In this document: positions 48,977 to 60,029 of the stretch, in pieces
Position numbering within the stretch: the first letter of the stretch is position 1
Layout: each line of letters starts with the position of its first letter
Source: Eulemur rufifrons
Lineage: Eukaryota; Chordata; Mammalia; Primates; Lemuridae
Assembly: GCF_041146395.1 (NCBI RefSeq)
Contig: NC_091001.1
Location: 104,802,965 to 104,866,964, forward strand
Reading direction: 5' to 3'
Length of the DNA: 64,000 bases
Translations under genes and position numbers: made by a program
Notes under the pieces: model-generated
Told to the model about the DNA's origin: nothing
What the model saw: the letters and a program-made list of their open reading frames with translations, nothing else
The model's database searches: none

Positions 48977-49544
48977 GTGAGGGGGAGGTGACCCGTCTGT
49001 GATGCTAGCAGTGCTGCTTTGGATCCTCAGGATTCAGCACCTACTACTAGAGTGGGTGCCAACAGTGGTGCCAGGAATCGTGTATATAATTTGCAAAGGA
49101 TGAAGTGAATAGTTCCTATTACTTTTGTTCATTTGTCCTTTGGATCAGAAGGTTTTGTGGCTTTTGTTTTGGATTCTTACAGAGCAAATATGTACAAGAA
49201 AAGTTGTTTAAAATATTTCTTTAAAATGTAAACTGCAAAATATGGTACATACTGTCCCTGCTTTTCTATATATGTTTAGTAGACTTAATACCTTATTAAT
49301 GTAAAGGATTGTATCAACATAGAAATGCTTGATTAATTCCCTATTACATTGCAGTAGTACAGTTGATTGTGATTTTGTGTTTCAGGAACCCCGTTTGAAG
49401 ATGTTTCTAATGTTTTCCTGTAGTCTATGCCTAGTTTCTCTCAGTTCTTATGTACCTTTACTGAGGTGCGTAACTGCTGCATCAGAGAGGGGTCGTGGAA
49501 GAGAGAGGAGGATTACGCTGGACCTTCGCATATCTGAATACTAA

Positions 49545-49690
49545 TGTTGACTCTTGGACTCACAGATGTTGTGACTCTGGACCTGTTGCTTACACTTTCT
49601 GTCACTCAATTTTCTCATGGGGTTAGTTCTTATACCAGAATCAATGAGAACAAAGAAGATATACTTGAGAGAACATTACAAACTCTGCCA
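49545..49690 (+). repeat. MIR SINE fragment (possible)
   Basis: 'gttgtgactctggacctgtt', 'gcttacactttctgtcactc', 'aattttctcatggggttagt', 'agaatcaatgagaaca' follows the order of the MIR core in sense. Confidence 0.45.
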
Positions 49691-50194
49691 ATTGAGTGCT
49701 CTGTAAAAATAAGCAAAAGTTGTCATCTTCTTAGAGAACAGAGCAACATTCTTTGGTAATTCGGAACAAAGAATGGCAGAATACACTTTTAAGTTGTTTT
49801 CATGGTCTGGCCAATGAATAGTTGCAGTCTTGGCTTTGGACTGCCTGTGAGTCTTTCATTTGACAAGGAGGTTGATTCCAGAGGGTCTGACGAGCAGCAA
49901 TACTGTGGGAAGTAATATGTTCTCCTTTGTTTAAATTTCTACTTATCTGGCACGGCCTCATGTTTCCATGTGACGATAGACTTCCTGAATTTCTGCTTAA
50001 TCTAATTCCTATATATAGTATTCATGGGATTGAAGATGAATCATTGGCTTGAGGTAATGGGAATATTCTAGACCAAACTTTTTGAGTTATGGCCAGGAAT
50101 ACTTATGATTGACTTCTTAAGTTTTTCAAGATGGCTAAGGACCATAGTACTTTTTAAAATGTTTAGAATCTTAAGATATCATGATGAAAAGAAT

Positions 50195-50325
50195 CCTTGG
50201 AGATAATCTAGTTTAATTCTCTATTTTATAGATAGATACATTAAAGCCCATAGAAAGGAAAGTGAGCGTCTTGCACAGGGACAAACAGTGGCAGAGTCAG
50301 ACAAAATACAAGTCTCTGTATAAAC
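50195..50325 (-). repeat. MIR-like fragment (possible)
   Basis: 'ctattttatagatagataca', 'ttaaagcccatagaaaggaa', 'cttgcacagggacaaacagt', 'ggcagagtcag' resembles an antisense MIR. Confidence 0.4.
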
Positions 50326-50783
50326 TTTCTTATAGTGTCCATATAAAAATGATCAATTATACAAATCTTAATGACTGAGAATAGGATATATAAATCTGAA
50401 AAAAGTGGTTCTTCTCAGATCTGCAAAATCATTACATCTGACACGAAAATTATATTTATATTTTATCTAGAGAAATAATTTCCAGAAAATTAATATAATG
50501 ACTTAACTGCAATATACAGGATAAATAAAATACATAAATGTTTGATCATGACTATCCTGGTAAGTAAAGTCAGTGAGAAATCACTTTGAATAAGATATCT
50601 GAAATTGCAGACAGATTGGGTATATTGTATTGTTGAGTTAAATATCACAAATTGCTGTCAGAAATATGAACAACTAATGGTGAAATTTTAACAAATCAAA
50701 GTTAAAATCTTCCCTTGATTATATAGTAGCTGCATTCCAGGAAAATTCAGTGCAAATTAAACCATATAAAAAAGAATTTTGTT

Positions 50784-51024
50784 GGAAGGCTGAGGCAGGA
50801 GGATTGCTTGGGGGTAGGAGTTTGAGACCAGCCTGAGCAGCATAGCAAGACTCTAAAAAAAAAAATAGAAAAATTAGCCAGGCAGGCTTGACATGTCTGT
50901 GGTCCCAGCTACTCTGGAGATAGAGACAGAAGGATTGCTTGAGCTTAGAGTTTGAGGTTGCTGTGAGCTATGATGATGTCTAGCCCAAGTAAGAAAGCAA
51001 GACCCTTTCTCAAAAAAAGAAAAA
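50784..51024 (+). mobile_element. Alu SINE, 5'-truncated
   Basis: Sense Alu beginning inside the left arm (GGAAGGCTGAGGCAGGAGGA), with a diverged right arm and an A-rich end after CCTTTCTC. No lemur-type insert. Internal deletions near 50970. Confidence 0.8.
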
Positions 51025-51099
51025 AATATTATTTTGTTTAAAGGTTAAATGGAGTTGAGATCTGGACTCTGATAGTTGTAACTAGATTCTTCAGGACGT

Positions 51100-51610
51100 T
51101 TGAAGGGTTGGCAAGAATCAGGACCAGTTGGTTATAAGGGACTGCCCTGCCCATTGTGGGAGCTCTGCCATTCCTGGCTTCCTCTCACTTAACTTAAGTG
51201 GGTCCTGCTCATTCTTGTCATGGACAAAAATGCCTCCCCATATTTTCAAAATGTCTCCTGTGGATAATTCTCCCATTGAGAACTGGAGTCTCAGACCAAT
51301 ATCATGTATCTGGAAATGACCACATCATACTGGTCATGTTAAGCAAGATGTACTACTTTGCTAATACAGGAGAGACTTGCTTGGTAACAACTAATATGCA
51401 AGCTCTGAAGTGAGCCACTGAGGCATGTTTTTGTACAGGCAAATGTAAGCTCTTGTCACATGTACCTTAGACACCTTTTAAGACTCCACTAGAGGAAGTA
51501 CATGCTTCAGCCTCTGCCCAAAGCTAATGCTTCACAGCCTTCAAGATGGCCAGCCTGCAGGCTGCAACTCTTTATGAGAAATAAAGATCTCCTTTCCAAG
51601 TTTGGGGAGA
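51100..51610 (+). repeat. LTR-like stretch (possible)
   Basis: GC-richer than its flanks. It ends with 'aactctttatgagaaataaa', then 'gatctcctttccaag', which looks like a retroviral R-region polyadenylation signal (AATAAA at 51581-51586) in + orientation. No family is recognised and no flanking duplication was found. Confidence 0.3.
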
Positions 51611-52028
51611 AAAAAGATTCCAGTGACATCATGTGATTTACAGAAATTTAAAAAATACACATAGTTTATCACTGTCTCTGACTAACAAGAAAAAGGGTCC
51701 TATTTGGACCAATTTTGTTTGAGCATTTTGTAGTTTCTTAGGTAAGTATCTAGGTATAGCTTTTTGAGAGTATGGAGAAAATTGTGTCTGTTGTATGTGT
51801 GTGTATTTACATAGACATTAAAAAAAAAACTGATTTGTAGGTAGTTCTTTCAGTTGAGCTAGGAATGAGAATTTGAAAATTTGTGCTGTCTGTAAAAAGT
51901 ACTGGGCAACCAGCATCATGCATTTTAAAAGATCAATAATTATTCCTCAATTTTTAGTCTTTAAATATTTTGTAACCCAAACTTTAAGCATTATTAAGCT
52001 TTTTTAAAAAATAGCAGTAACAGAAAGA

Positions 52029-52247
52029 GAAAAAATGTCACACTGGAATGAAAAATAAACTGTTATTTTTTTTTTTACACTTATCTATGTTGTAATTTAT
52101 TCTTTTTATAGACTTTACTTTTTAGAGGAGTTGAGAAAAAAGGACACGCTGGACTGAAAAATAAGCTATCATAGTTTTTGTTTTACTCTTATCTATGTTT
52201 TTGTTTATTTATTTATTTATAGACTTTACTTTTTAGAGGAGTTTTAG
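52029..52247 (+). repeat. Tandem duplication, two ~105-115 bp units
   Basis: Unit 1 (about 52029-52133) and unit 2 (about 52134-52247) share 'tgaaaaataa', 'cttatctatgtt' and an identical 'tatagactttactttttaga' followed by GGAGTT. They differ by point changes and a (TTTA)n expansion in unit 2. Confidence 0.8.
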
Positions 52248-52375
52248 GTTTATAGAAAAATTAAGTAGAAGGAACAGAGAGTTCCCAGAAACCCTCTTCC
52301 CCCGCACCCCCAAGTTATCCCAGTTATTAACATCTTGCATTTGAGTGGTACGTTTGTTACCACTGCTGAACCAAG
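52248..52375 (-). repeat. L1 3' UTR piece (antisense)
   Basis: 'tttatagaaaaattaagtag', 'aaggaacagagagttcccag', 'cccaagttatcccagttatt', 'gtggtacgtttgttaccact', 'gctgaacca' is antisense L1M 3' UTR. It abuts a sense L1 piece. Confidence 0.7.
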
Positions 52376-52968
52376 ATGTCTTTCCATGGGTGAATGGATA
52401 AACTGTGGTACCTCCAGACAATGAAATATTACTCAGCGCTAAAAAGAAATAAGCTTTAAAACCATGAAAAACATAGTTAAACCTTAAATATACATTATCA
52501 AGTGAAAGAAGCTAATCTGAAAAGGCTGTATACTGTATAGTACCAACTATATGACATTCTGGAAAAGGCAAAACTATGGAAACAGTAAAAAATATCAGTG
52601 ATTGCCAGGGGTTGGAGGGTAGGGAAGCATGAATAAACAGAGCACAGAAGATTTTTTTTAGGGCAGTGAAACTTTTCTTTATGACACTATAATGGTGGAT
52701 ATGTGTCATTAGACAGTTGTCAAAACACACAGAATGTACAGCACCAAGAGTAGACCCTAATGTAAACTGTGGACTTTGGGTGATAATGATGTGTCAGTGT
52801 AGGTTCATGGATTGTAACAAACATACTGCTCTGGCGATCTGTGTTGATAGTGGGGGAGGTTGTGTTGGTGGAGGGATGGGGCAGGGGGTATATGGGAACT
52901 CTGTACTTTCTGCTCAGTTTTGCTGTGAACCTAAAACTGCTCTAAAAATAAAGCTTATTTAAAAAAAA
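52376..52968 (+). mobile_element. L1M 3' end (sense)
   Basis: 'gggtgaatggataaactgtg', 'gacaatgaaatattactcag', 'accaactatatgacattctg', 'gaaaaggcaaaactatggaa', 'tgattgccaggggttggagg', 'taaactgtggactttgggtg', ending 'ctaaaactgctctaaaaata' and an A run. Its distal part is complementary in content to the antisense piece just upstream. Confidence 0.8.
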
Positions 52969-53168
52969 AAAAACCCTATGGAGCTTTCTGAAATTTAAAT
53001 TTTTTAAATGATCTAGCAATAATTCCTAGCCATCTTGAACTCTCTTTTTGAGTAATTAGGATAATTATAAAGAAAGGAAAGTGATTTGGGGGTACTTTAT
53101 TTAGTTGACTTGTACTCTTTCTGTTGTTTCTTTCATTTATTTAAAAACACTTCTATAATAGGCTTTTT

Positions 53169-53491
53169 TTTTTTTTTTGTGAGACAGAGTCTTGCTTTGT
53201 TTTCCAGGCTAGAGTGAGTGTCATGGCGTCAGCCTAGCTCACAGCAAGCTCAAACTCCTGGGCTCAAGTGATCCTCCTGCCTCAGCCTCCTGAGTAGCTG
53301 GGGCTACAGGCGTGTGCCTCCATGTCCAGCTAATATTTTCTATATATTTTTAGTTGTCCAGCTAATTTCTTTCTATTTTTAGTAGAGACGGGGTTTCACT
53401 CTTGCTCGGGCTAACTCCTGACCTTGAGCGATCCTCCGGCCTCGGCCTCCCACAGTGCTAGGATTACAGGTGTGAGCCACCACACCCGGCC
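53169..53491 (-). mobile_element. Alu SINE, strepsirrhine type
   Basis: Antisense Alu with the inter-arm insert 'tatatatttttagttgtcca' and head CACACCCGGCC. Target-site duplication TATAATAGGCTTTTT at 53154-53168 and 53492-53506. The duplicated site ends in the T-run tail of the next Alu. Confidence 0.92.
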
Positions 53492-53506
53492 TATAATAGG
53501 CTTTTT

Positions 53507-53808
53507 ATTTTTTATTTTTTTGAGACAAGATCTTGCTCTGTTGCCCAGGCTAGGGTACAGTGGTATCATCATAGCTCTCTGCAACCTTAAACTTCTGGGC
53601 TCAAGCAATCCTCCAGCCTCAGCCTCTTGAGTAGCTGGGACTACAGGCACATACCACCCCGCCTCGATAATTTTTGTATTTTTTTTTTTTTTAGAGACAA
53701 GGTCTTGCTATGTTGCTCAGACTGGTCTCGAACTCACGGCCTCCAGTGATCCTCCTGCTTTGGCCTCTCAAAGTGCTAGGGTTACAGGCATTTAACACTG
53801 AGCCCAGA
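53507..53808 (-). mobile_element. Alu SINE, older subtype, abutting the previous Alu
   Basis: Antisense Alu from ATTTTTTATTTTTTTGAGAC to a diverged head (GAGCCCAGAC). It has no lemur insert and many changes. The younger Alu landed beside its tail. Confidence 0.88.
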
Positions 53809-54889
53809 CTTTTTTTTTTTAAGCTTCATGTTAGGTATTGACTTGTCATGTGGCTTATGCTATGATCAAAGAGATATCTGATGTAGTTTTATCTTTTTCA
53901 TTTTTAGAGATTTAATTGGTATGGGACTTATTTTTCCTTAGTGCTTATAAATGCCTTTAGCAAAACTTGTTTGTTGGTTTAGAAAATGTTTATAGTGGTA
54001 AATTTTATCTGGTGAGGGCTTGGGGTATGCGGTATAATTCTGCAAGTTGCATTAGAGCCTACTTTCAAGGTGTCAGTAATTTGATCTTAAAACATTTTTA
54101 CTTCAGTAAGTATTTTGGAAGGCAATAAATTCAAAATTGATATTAGAAAGATGAATTTGGATCACAGCGTTGGTGAATGTATCACAAATTGCTAAAGTGC
54201 TATGTGTGCAGACTACTACTTGCATGAAGTTGTGTTCTATGCATCAATTTTCTTAATGTTTTCTGAAAATTCATGTGAGATAAGAGTTTTTTTAAAAAAA
54301 TGGTATGAAGGAAGATGTATTCTTTCAGACGAGAATTGTATTATTATTACTAGGCATTAAGTTAGAGAACATTTATCTGTTGAAGTACCACCACATCCCT
54401 TGTTTTGCCTCATGCTTTACCTACATATACCTATCGCCCCCTTGTTTATTTGCATCACTCTCTCCACATGAGAATGCATTTCGTCTTTTTCACTGTCACC
54501 TGTCAGTCCCTAGGCCTTTGAAGGGCCTTGGCCAGGCCCTTAGTATTGCTTGGCATTTTCCTGTGCGTTGTATGACTGCTCCTTCTTCCCCTTCTCCTCT
54601 ACTCCTGTACCCACCACTTCCCTCCTCATCCTCAGAAACTGATTTTGCTTTGTATTTCATTTGAAAATTTGAGAACTCCCTTCCATTTGCACTTATTCTT
54701 TCTAGCTTTTCCAGAGAAAGAGGTCTGTCTTGTGTTCAGAGCTATTCTCTGTCTTTACCTGTGCTCTGGATTCTACGTTCCCACCTGCTCAGGATCGTTT
54801 TATCAGTCGTCTGCTTTCTCCATCCTGTGTCTTTAACCTCTCACTCTTTGCTGTGTCTGCTGCATGCCCTCCCCCTGCCCGCTTCTTTT

Positions 54890-57045
54890 GGACATAAAGT
54901 TCAAATCCCTTCTATTTCATAAATACAAAAAAAATTAGATCCATACCTCGGCTTGGCTTCTGTATAGCTTCTTGTTTCTCTAACAGCTCAGCTCAGAAGC
55001 ATTCATTCTACTTTTCCTAATCATTTTCTCAATTTTCATTAACTCCTGTTTTCCTGAGTCTGGCTACTGCTACCACTCTGCTGGCACTGCCCTCAGTAAG
55101 ACTAACAGTCTGCCTCTTAATGTCACATTCCCTTTGTTTGTTGTTTAACATCATCATCCTTTGACACTGTTCCTTACTTCTTCTTTCCTGAAATCTCTTC
55201 TACTCAGGCTTCTTTGGTACCATTTCCTGTCTTTGTCTTAGCCATTCGTTTTAGTGTCTTCCTGTGGCTTGTGTTCTTTGGCTTGTCCCTTAAATGCTGC
55301 TGTTGCCCAGGGTGCTACTCTTGTGGGTCTACAAATTTCACCCATTCAGATCCTCCTCCCCAAATACTACTCTATGGTTTATATGCAGATAATTCTCAAA
55401 TATAATCTTCAGCCAAGTATACTTACAGACTTTTTTTCCTTGTTTTTGGACCTACTATTAATATTAGTATGTTCAATGTAGAAATAATTTTTACCTTTGA
55501 TAAATATACTCTCACCCCTCTCTCTGTCTCCTCACTCATATACGAGGGCTGTCTGGAAAGTATCCACTCATTGTTAATGTAACCAGAACGGTTTGCACCA
55601 CATTGCTAGAACCTGGCAGCCAGGGAGGGTGGACTGTAATGCGCCTGTGTGAACAATGAGGACTTCACTGTACTAGTGAGTGGGGCGCTAGACGCCATTG
55701 AGTGAGCATGTGTACTGTGTGGCCTGTCACATTCAAAATGACAGAGCCAGTAGAACAACAAATCTGCATCAACTTTTGTGTTAAGCTTGAACATTCCTCC
55801 ACAAACTGTTGAGATGATTCAGGAGGCTTTTGGGGATGATGCAGTGAGTGCAGCACAAATAAAAGTGTGGCACAAATGCTTCAAAGATGATCGAGAATCT
55901 GTTGAAAGTGATCCACATTCCGGAAGGCCTGCAACAAGCAGAACACCTGAGGATGTTGAATGTGTACGGGTTAGAGTAAGAAATGCTGAGAGAACTGTGT
56001 GAAGTCCCAAAGTGCCTACTTGAAGGGGAATGAGGTGTCATTGTCCTATGTACAGTGTTTCTTGTATCTTGTATCTTCTTCAATAAATGTCTCTGTTTTT
56101 CACATTACATGGCTGGATGTAGGCTCCTGTGGCTCAGATGAGGAACCTAAGCCATCCTTCCAGACTCCTTCTCCTTACTTAAACTCCTCATTTGATCTAA
56201 CTGAATTTCATAAATTATCTTCTTTATTACCTGTTATATTCTTCCTTCTGTATGTCTTCAGCAACACTGTCATAGTTTAGCTCCTTATTATTTTTTGCCT
56301 AGTATATAGCAAGTGTTCAAAATATTTACTGAATAAATGAGCAAACTAATTGGTGAATGAATGGGCAAATTAGTATATTTCTGTCTGAATTCGTCTAGTA
56401 CAGAGCTGTAGTTCTCCTGACTAGTCTGCCTGTTTTCATCCAGTCCATTTCCACTTCATCATTCATGTTTCATTCATCATCACTTTGGGAAGAATACTGA
56501 GTATTTTATTTATGGCATGCCTCAGTCGAAAATCCTTCAGTAGTACTGCATTTCAGAGTAGATTCCTGCAAATTTCTTAGCTTGGCAAACAGTGTTCTTC
56601 ATTACCTTCCCCCCTCCCCATACACTGCAGCCATCTTTTTCATCACGTCACTTCCCACCTTCTTTTCTGTCACAGGAACTTATTATACTTTCACAACACA
56701 CTGTGCATCTCTGCCTTCCATGCTGTTCTCCTTCCCTAATCTTCCCCCTTCACCTAATACCCTCTGATTCTTTAAAGTCCATGTTGAGTGTTCTCTCTTC
56801 TGGAACACTCTGGGACACTCTGGGACACGCTGGGGTTGGGCTGAGTGTACTGTCCTTGGGATCCCAATCACACACAGCACTCACCTCACTATGCTTCAGT
56901 CCTCGATTTGCTGGGTCGTCTTTCTCTACTAGCCTGAGAGATTTCTGAAGGAAGAGACCTCATATTCAGTTTTGTATTCCTAATACCTAGAATGGTGTTT
57001 AGCTCATAGTAGGCCCTCAATAAATAACTGTTAGTCTAGGAATAG
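54890..57045 (+). mobile_element. Long L2 (CR1-type) LINE remnant, ORF2 and 3' end, split by a mariner-like element
   Basis: A sense L2 relic. Reading frame remnants show 'CCCPG' after a cccttaaatg motif and GLYADNSQI at 55372-55398, a decayed form of the reverse-transcriptase YADD motif (the second aspartate is now asparagine). After the mariner insertion the L2 text resumes (about 56119), and it ends 'taatacctagaatggtgttt', 'agctcatagtaggccctcaa', 'taaataactgtta'. Many frame breaks; inactive. Confidence 0.65.
55541..56118 (+). mobile_element. Mariner-like DNA transposon, internally deleted
   Basis: Begins at TA then CGAGGGCTGTCTGGAAAGTA, a mariner-like terminal repeat. An ATG at 55738 opens a reading frame starting MTEPVEQQICINFCVKLE that hits TGA at 55810-55812. 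The same protein resumes one frame over and contains a helix-turn-helix-like stretch with WHKCF and SGRP motifs, as in mariner transposases. It then jumps to a 3' end ('gaaggggaatgaggtgtcat', 'cttcttcaataaatgtctct', 'cacattacatggctggat'). The catalytic middle is missing and the right terminal repeat is cut off. It is non-autonomous and dead. Confidence 0.8.
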
Positions 57046-57770
57046 GAGAGTAAGGAGTGATGTCCGAGATGATGGGGTTAGGCCACAGTAGATGATTTTT
57101 CCATCAATCAGAGAATATGTCAGTTCATAAACTTGATTCAGCAATAGGGGTCAAATGGCTGTTTCCTGAGCATCTATAGGGAAATCATTCTTTGTTTTTA
57201 TCTGGTGAAGGCTAAGTATTTGCATTGAGACAAAGAAAGTATTTGTACGAAAGTTATTCAGCAAATGTGTCTTGTGAATGACTTTTATACTGGATGCACT
57301 TTGAAAGGATGGGTACTAAACAGTAATATAAAAGCAAAACATTGGGAACAAACATTCTTTTTGGAAGCAGAGCAGTGATAGTAAAAAGATGATTAATTTG
57401 GCGTTATCACTACTAGCTATGTTATTTTTTTCTCTGCCTGTTAATATGATGTGAAAATTAAATAGAGGAGTATATGTAAAACTGCTGTAAACTGTGCTAT
57501 AATACTCTACAAATTTAAGGTGGTTGTCTTTTTCTTATTATGTCTTCAGTATTTCTTGCTGATTATTTGATTCCTTTGAAACAGTTTGATGCTTATATAT
57601 ATGATAAAGAACTCCGGTGTTTTTGGTAGTAAATAAAAAAAAGTATGTCATTGATAATTCAATTTTATAAAAAAATGATTACAAGAATTAGATTCTGTAC
57701 CAGAGGCTTTTACTTTAGAATATATGAGAAATATATAATACTTGAGCTTACTGTCGCTTTTCAATTTTAG

Positions 57771-57956
57771 GTTGACTGTGCATTGTCACTTATTCGACTC
57801 GGAATGGAGCGGAGTATTCCTGGTTTGCTGGTTCTGTGTGATAATTTGGTTACTCTGGAAACATTGGTTTATGAAGCCGGGTGTGAAGTAACCCTAACCT
57901 TGGAAGAACTCCAGCAGATGAAAGACATTGAAAAACTCAGATTACTGATGAATAGT
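57771..57956 (+). CDS. NBAS: NBAS exon M (62 codons, Sec39-type region)
   Basis: Phase 0-0. It encodes VDCALSLIRLGMERSIPGLL, VLCDNLVTLETLVYEAGCEV, then TLTLEELQQMKDIEKLRLLM and NS. Leucine-rich helices of this kind build the Sec39 fold that contacts the other NRZ subunits (family knowledge). The donor is AGT|GTAGGT, lacking the usual G at the exon end. Changes from human, as recalled, include S for N after ER, G for R after YEA, E for D and E for K. Confidence 0.95.
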
Positions 57957-58619
57957 GTAGGTTGTATTTTAACTTTCTTTTTAAGCATTCCTTCTGTGCT
58001 TTGATTACTATGTGTCTCAAATCAAAGATGAAATGTCCTCCAGTCCTGACAATTTAGTAAATAAAGGACAGTTTCTTGACTTTTTCAAAATCAAGTGTTA
58101 TAGATAAATTACTAAAGACACAAAAAACTATTTTGGCTATTTTTATACCTTGTTTGCCCTTTATTCAGACCCATCTGTATAATTTGTGGGGTTTTTTTTT
58201 TTTTTTTTCTTCTAGTTAGGCAGATTTCTAAACTAGCTGGTCATTCTGGTAACCCTGTTTTTAATCTTTCACTCAGATAAAATTCCCAATTACTTATGTA
58301 TTTCAAGGATTGAAAAAAAGGTACTGAATTTCAGAGGGCTAAGTGACTGTGAAGAAAATGTCTTGGCTTCAGGGTTAGTATGTTTAGGGGAATTTTCCTA
58401 GCCATTCTTAGATTATTCTTAGGTGAACCTATATTTTATCTGGTTTCTACTCTAGCCACTGAGTCTAGAGGCAAGAATGATGCTGCCATGGTGCTGGGAG
58501 CTGTCAATCAATGCTCTTTCTAGTCCGTTGCTCTTTGGCAGCAGAGTTTGAATGGGCTGAATGAAGGGGCAGAATCACAGCTGCCTGCTAGGTTCTTCTT
58601 TCTATCTTGACTCTTTTAC

Positions 58620-58812
58620 TACCTCCCATCCTTCCTTCCTCCCTCCCTCTCCTCCTCCTCTCTCTCTCTCTCTCTCCCTGTCACTCACTTTCTTTTTCTC
58701 TCCCTATCTTCCACATCCCTCTCATCATCTCTCCCCTCTTGTATTAGTCCTTTTGTCTCTCCCTTTGTCCTTACTTTCCCTTTCTCTTTCTCTCATTTTT
58801 TCTTTTCCTAGT
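58620..58812 (+). repeat. Polypyrimidine (TC)n-rich tract
   Basis: CTTCCTTCCTCCCTCCCTCT leads into CCTCCTCCTC and (TC)n, with few purines for about 190 bp. A reading frame of serine/leucine/proline over it is a by-product. Confidence 0.85.
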
Positions 58813-59487
58813 AATCCACCCAGTGAAAACTGATTTGTCTTATACATAAGACTTTTCTTAAGAGATTTAGGTTTATCTCTTGGGATAATTAAGAGAAGTA
58901 ATTGTGTAATTTTAGGGATAATGAGTAGAATTGTCTCTGTCATTTAGAGTTTGGTACAGGTGGATATAAAGAAACAAAACAAAACAACGAGGATGAGGAA
59001 AAGGATTGAGGAGATTCTGGGCTTTTATACATGAGATTTCACTCTCAAATTGCATCTTTTTTAGAGCTTCTTTGTTTATCTGTCTATCTCTGTCTGCTTT
59101 TTTCTGTTTCACTTTTTCTGTTGTTTTAAGGTCTCTTTCTTCTTCTTCTGCGTCTTTTTACAGACACCCTTTTTGGGCAGACCCTCTCTTTGCTTTGGAG
59201 GATCTCATGACTGAGTAGTAGTAGCAACATGTTTGTATTGTAGAGCTGAGCTTAGGCTCTTTGGGATCCCCGATTGATTATGGTCCAAAGAGATGGGCCA
59301 CTGTGATATTGCTGCTGTTGGCTCCCCTTGCCCCAGGTAGCAGGTGATTCATTTTCCTGCTACCCTCAATCCACATGTGAGTGGTGAACTGGAGGGTCTG
59401 CTTTAGAGACTGTTGGGCTTTCACTGTTTAACATTATCTGTAAGCTTTAGAACCTGTGGTCTGGTATAATAAGGTATTTAATTTAAT

Positions 59488-59507
59488 GTTTGTTTGTTTG
59501 TTTTGGT
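59488..59507 (+). repeat. (TTTG)n short tandem repeat
   Basis: TGTTTGTTTGTTTGTTTTGG, ending 15 bases before the exon N acceptor AG and forming part of its T-rich tract. Confidence 0.8.
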
Positions 59508-59522
59508 TAATTATACTTTCAG

Positions 59523-59696
59523 TGTTCTGAGGACAAATACGTGACAAGTGCTTACCAATGGATGGTTCCCTTTCTTCATCGTTGTGAGAAACAGTCTCCT
59601 GGTGTGGCTAATGAACTATTAAAAGAATATTTAGTAACTTTAGCTAAAGGGGACTTAAAGTTTCCCCTGAAGATATTTCAGCATTCCAAACCAGAT
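59523..59696 (+). CDS. NBAS: NBAS exon N (58 codons, Sec39-type region)
   Basis: Phase 0-0, the last exon in the window. It encodes CSEDKYVTSAYQWMVPFLHR, CEKQSPGVANELLKEYLVT and LAKGDLKFPLKIFQHSKPD, identical to human as I recall it. The acceptor is CTTTCAG|TGT and the donor is GAT|GTAAGT. The next NBAS residues (LQQK...) are not found in the remaining 4.3 kb, so the following exon lies beyond the window. Confidence 0.96.
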
Positions 59697-60029
59697 GTAA
59701 GTAGAAACTAACTTCTTAAAATTCTGTGTGCTTTTTTTCCTACAGAATTGATTTTATTTATGCATTTTTATAATAGGCTTTGCAAGTAATTTCCCTTTAA
59801 ACAGAAAAGGGAATAGTTGTCATTTTATTCTTTAAAAGTGTTTTAAGAGTGTAGTCCGGAATTTTTTGAAAGTTCATAAAATTTTATTTATTTTTTTTTC
59901 TTTTTTTTTTTTGTTTTTTTGCCTCAAAATGTTACATGAAATAAAATTTTATTTTTATTAATTAATTCCAATGTTTGTTTATGATGTACTGTATATGAGA
60001 AATTGTCAATACCAAGAAGACTAATAGTT

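Larger units (their letters stand above)
48977..57770 (+). other. NBAS: NBAS intron L-M (8.8 kb)
   Basis: Contains possible MIR pieces, a truncated Alu, an LTR-like stretch, a tandem duplication, rearranged L1 sequence, two abutting antisense Alus, and a long sense L2 interrupted by a mariner-like element. The stretches 53830-54880 (apart from possible L2 wording) and 57050-57770 are not recognised. The acceptor is TCAATTTTAG. Confidence 0.8.
57957..59522 (+). other. NBAS: NBAS intron M-N (1.6 kb)
   Basis: Contains a long pyrimidine tract (58620-58812) and a (TTTG)n run just before the acceptor. No retroposon is recognised. The acceptor is ATTATACTTTCAG. Confidence 0.8.

Noticed and set aside
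58561..58833. 90-codon serine/proline/leucine frame
   Set aside because: Product of the pyrimidine tract; low-complexity.
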